The position numbers and the translations under genes are program-made. Shown here piece by piece: positions 4,217 to 5,595 of a stretch of DNA of 5,595 nucleotides. The notes beneath the pieces are model-generated. The model had not been told where the DNA came from. It ran no database searches and saw only the letters and a program-made list of their open reading frames with translations. This DNA comes from CAZPZZ01 sp964591245 (GTDB taxonomy: Bacteria > Acidobacteriota > Vicinamibacteria > Vicinamibacterales > UBA8438), in NCBI GenBank assembly GCA_964591245.1, contig CAZPZZ010000215.1, forward strand, positions 1-5,595. The letters are read 5' to 3'. How positions within the stretch are numbered: position 1 is the stretch's first letter; every line of letters begins with the position of its first letter.

Positions 4217-5595
4217 ATGCATGCACCATCACCATCCACGGCTCGGTCCCGCATCATTGAGACCCTGCTAAGCGCACTGCTCCTCTCGTTGCCAGCAGGC
4301 ATTACGTCACCGGTCAGTGCGCAAGTTCGCCCGAGCATTGCCGAATGGACCGCCGGCATGGAGTCGCGTCCAGGATTCGCCCCGCTCTACTGGGACAACC
4401 AGACCGGCAGATTGTGGATGGAGATTACGGACTTCGATACTGAGTTCCTGTATATCCGCTCCCTCGCCGCCGGAGTCGGCTCGAACGATATCGGACTCGA
4501 CCGTGGAGAAATCGGTGCGTCAGCCCTCGTGCGCTTCGAACGGGTGGGGCCAAAGGTGCTCATGGTCCAACCGAACCAGAGCTTCCGTGTCGAGAGCGAC
4601 AATCCCGATGAGATGCGAGCACTCGAGGAAGCCTTCGCGACGTCGGTCCTGTGGGGTTTCACGATCGAAGCGGAGAGCGACGGGGCCGTGATCGTCGACC
4701 TCACATCCTTTCTCCTTCGGGACGCACACGGCGTCGCCGACCAGTTGCCAGGCACCTACACCCTGGACGAGAGCCGTAGCGCTGTCTACCTTCCCCGAAC
4801 CAAGGGATTTCCCCGAAACAGCGAACTCGAGGCGACGCTTACCTTTACTGGTGATGGCCAAGGGACCGGACCGGGGTTCGGCCGGGGATCAATACGGGCC
4901 GTCGCACCGACCCCACAGGCCGTGACCGTGCGCCAGCATCATTCTTTCGTCGAGCTTCCCGATGCCGGGTACACCCCGCGTGCCTATGACCCGCGTGCAG
5001 GATACGGGGCCATGCGCTACGACGATTACAGCGCCCGCCTGGGCGAACCCATGACCAAACGGTTCCTGCGCCGACACCGGCTCAAGAAAGCAGATCCGAT
5101 GGCTGCTGTCAGCGACGCAGTCGAACCTATCGTCTATTACCTCGACCGGGGCACGCCGGAACCGGTGCGGTCGGCCTTGCTCGACGGTGCCCGCTGGTGG
5201 AACCAGGCGTTCGAGGCAGCCGGCTATCGGAACGCCTTCGAGGTACGCATGATGCCCGAGGGCGCAGACAACCTGGACGTCCGGTACAACGTCATCCAGT
5301 GGGTGCACCGTTCGACCCGGGGATGGAGCTACGGCAATTCAGTGATCGACCCGCGGACGGGCGAGATTATCAAGGGCCACGTGACCCTCGGTTCCTTGCG
5401 GGTCAGACAAGATTACCTCTTGGCTGAGGGCCTGTTGTCTCCCTATCTTGACGGCAACGAGCATCCAACCGAACTCTCCGACATGGCGTTGGCACGCATT
5501 CGCCAGTTGTCTGCCCACGAGGTCGGGCACACTCTCGGATTGGGCCACAACTACTACGCAAGCACGCAGGGGCGGATCTCGGTCATGGACTACCC
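4217..5595 (+). CDS. Secreted metzincin-type zinc metalloprotease (DUF5117/DUF4953 family), 3' end cut by window
   Basis: The frame is open for 459 codons to the right edge with no stop. It encodes an exported zinc endopeptidase of the family annotated with DUF5118, DUF5117 and DUF4953. Residues 1-35 are a Sec signal (basic to Arg12, hydrophobic core at about 13-28, cleavage after VSA). Residues 54-290 match the DUF5117 style: GFAPLYWDNQTGRLWMEI, SNDIGLDRGEIG, VLMVQPNQSFR and a TKGFPRNSELEATLTF segment. The catalytic part has a WWNQAFEAAGYRNAF helix and SVIDPRTGEIIKGHVTLGS. The metzincin zinc site HEVGHTLGLGH spans 434-444 (bases 5516-5548): His434, His438 and His444 should bind zinc and Glu435 should be the catalytic base. 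SVMDYP (455-460) is the Met-turn, Met457. The family usually exceeds 700 residues, so much of the C-terminal half is missing. GAGG (4207-4210), 6 bases before ATG, and an in-frame TAG at 4148 support the start. Substrate is unknown. Confidence 0.92.
   Translation, partial: MHAPSPSTARSRIIETLLSALLLSLPAGITSPVSAQVRPSIAEWTAGMESRPGFAPLYWDNQTGRLWMEITDFDTEFLYIRSLAAGVGSNDIGLDRGEIGASALVRFERVGPKVLMVQPNQSFRVESDNPDEMRALEEAFATSVLWGFTIEAESDGAVIVDLTSFLLRDAHGVADQLPGTYTLDESRSAVYLPRTKGFPRNSELEATLTFTGDGQGTGPGFGRGSIRAVAPTPQAVTVRQHHSFVELPDAGYTPRAYDPRAGYGAMRYDDYSARLGEPMTKRFLRRHRLKKADPMAAVSDAVEPIVYYLDRGTPEPVRSALLDGARWWNQAFEAAGYRNAFEVRMMPEGADNLDVRYNVIQWVHRSTRGWSYGNSVIDPRTGEIIKGHVTLGSLRVRQDYLLAEGLLSPYLDGNEHPTELSDMALARIRQLSAHEVGHTLGLGHNYYASTQGRISVMDY

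Noticed and set aside
4889..5308. Minus-strand frame of 139 codons antisense to the metalloprotease
   Set aside because: The forward frame carries continuous DUF5117/metzincin motifs across this stretch, so the reverse frame is a shadow.

Overview
The window is high-GC bacterial DNA (roughly 60% GC by eye). It holds five protein-coding genes with ordinary Shine-Dalgarno starts. I cannot name the organism. Secreted proteins whose predicted signal peptides are followed by QQ or QV, a DUF5117/DUF4953-type metalloprotease, a Tat-type S51 peptidase and single-gene transcription units would fit a soil or sediment lineage such as Acidobacteriota or Gemmatimonadota. That assignment is inference only.

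Layout: (1) 108-632 (+), an unrecognised gene with a faint TerB-like C-terminal half. Its frame stays open to the left edge, so it may be truncated there. (2) 723-1520 (-), a Tat-signal S51 (peptidase E/cyanophycinase-like) serine peptidase, convergent with gene 1. (3) 1850-2863 (+), a COMT-like SAM-dependent O-methyltransferase, divergent from the S51 gene across a structured 329-bp region. (4) 3056-3724 (+), a secreted protein that looks like the endostatin / DUF1554 C-type-lectin-like fold, with four cysteines. It is preceded by a plausible sigma70-type promoter and two back-to-back perfect odd palindromes. (5) 4217-5595 (+), the first 459 residues of a secreted metzincin-type zinc metalloprotease, cut by the right edge just after its HExxHxxGxxH and Met-turn motifs. 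It has no stop codon in the window.

Three of the five products carry export signals (Tat for S51; Sec-type for the lectin-like protein and the metalloprotease). The methyltransferase looks cytoplasmic. Gaps of about 190 to 490 bp and separate promoter-like or terminator-like elements suggest each gene is its own transcription unit, so a joint pathway is not demonstrated. The least explained material is non-coding: tandem palindromes at 2994-3023, a long imperfect hairpin at 3737-3792, interleaved inverted repeats at 4061-4102, and a palindrome cluster at 1704-1790. I see no tRNA, rRNA, CRISPR array, insertion sequence or phage gene.
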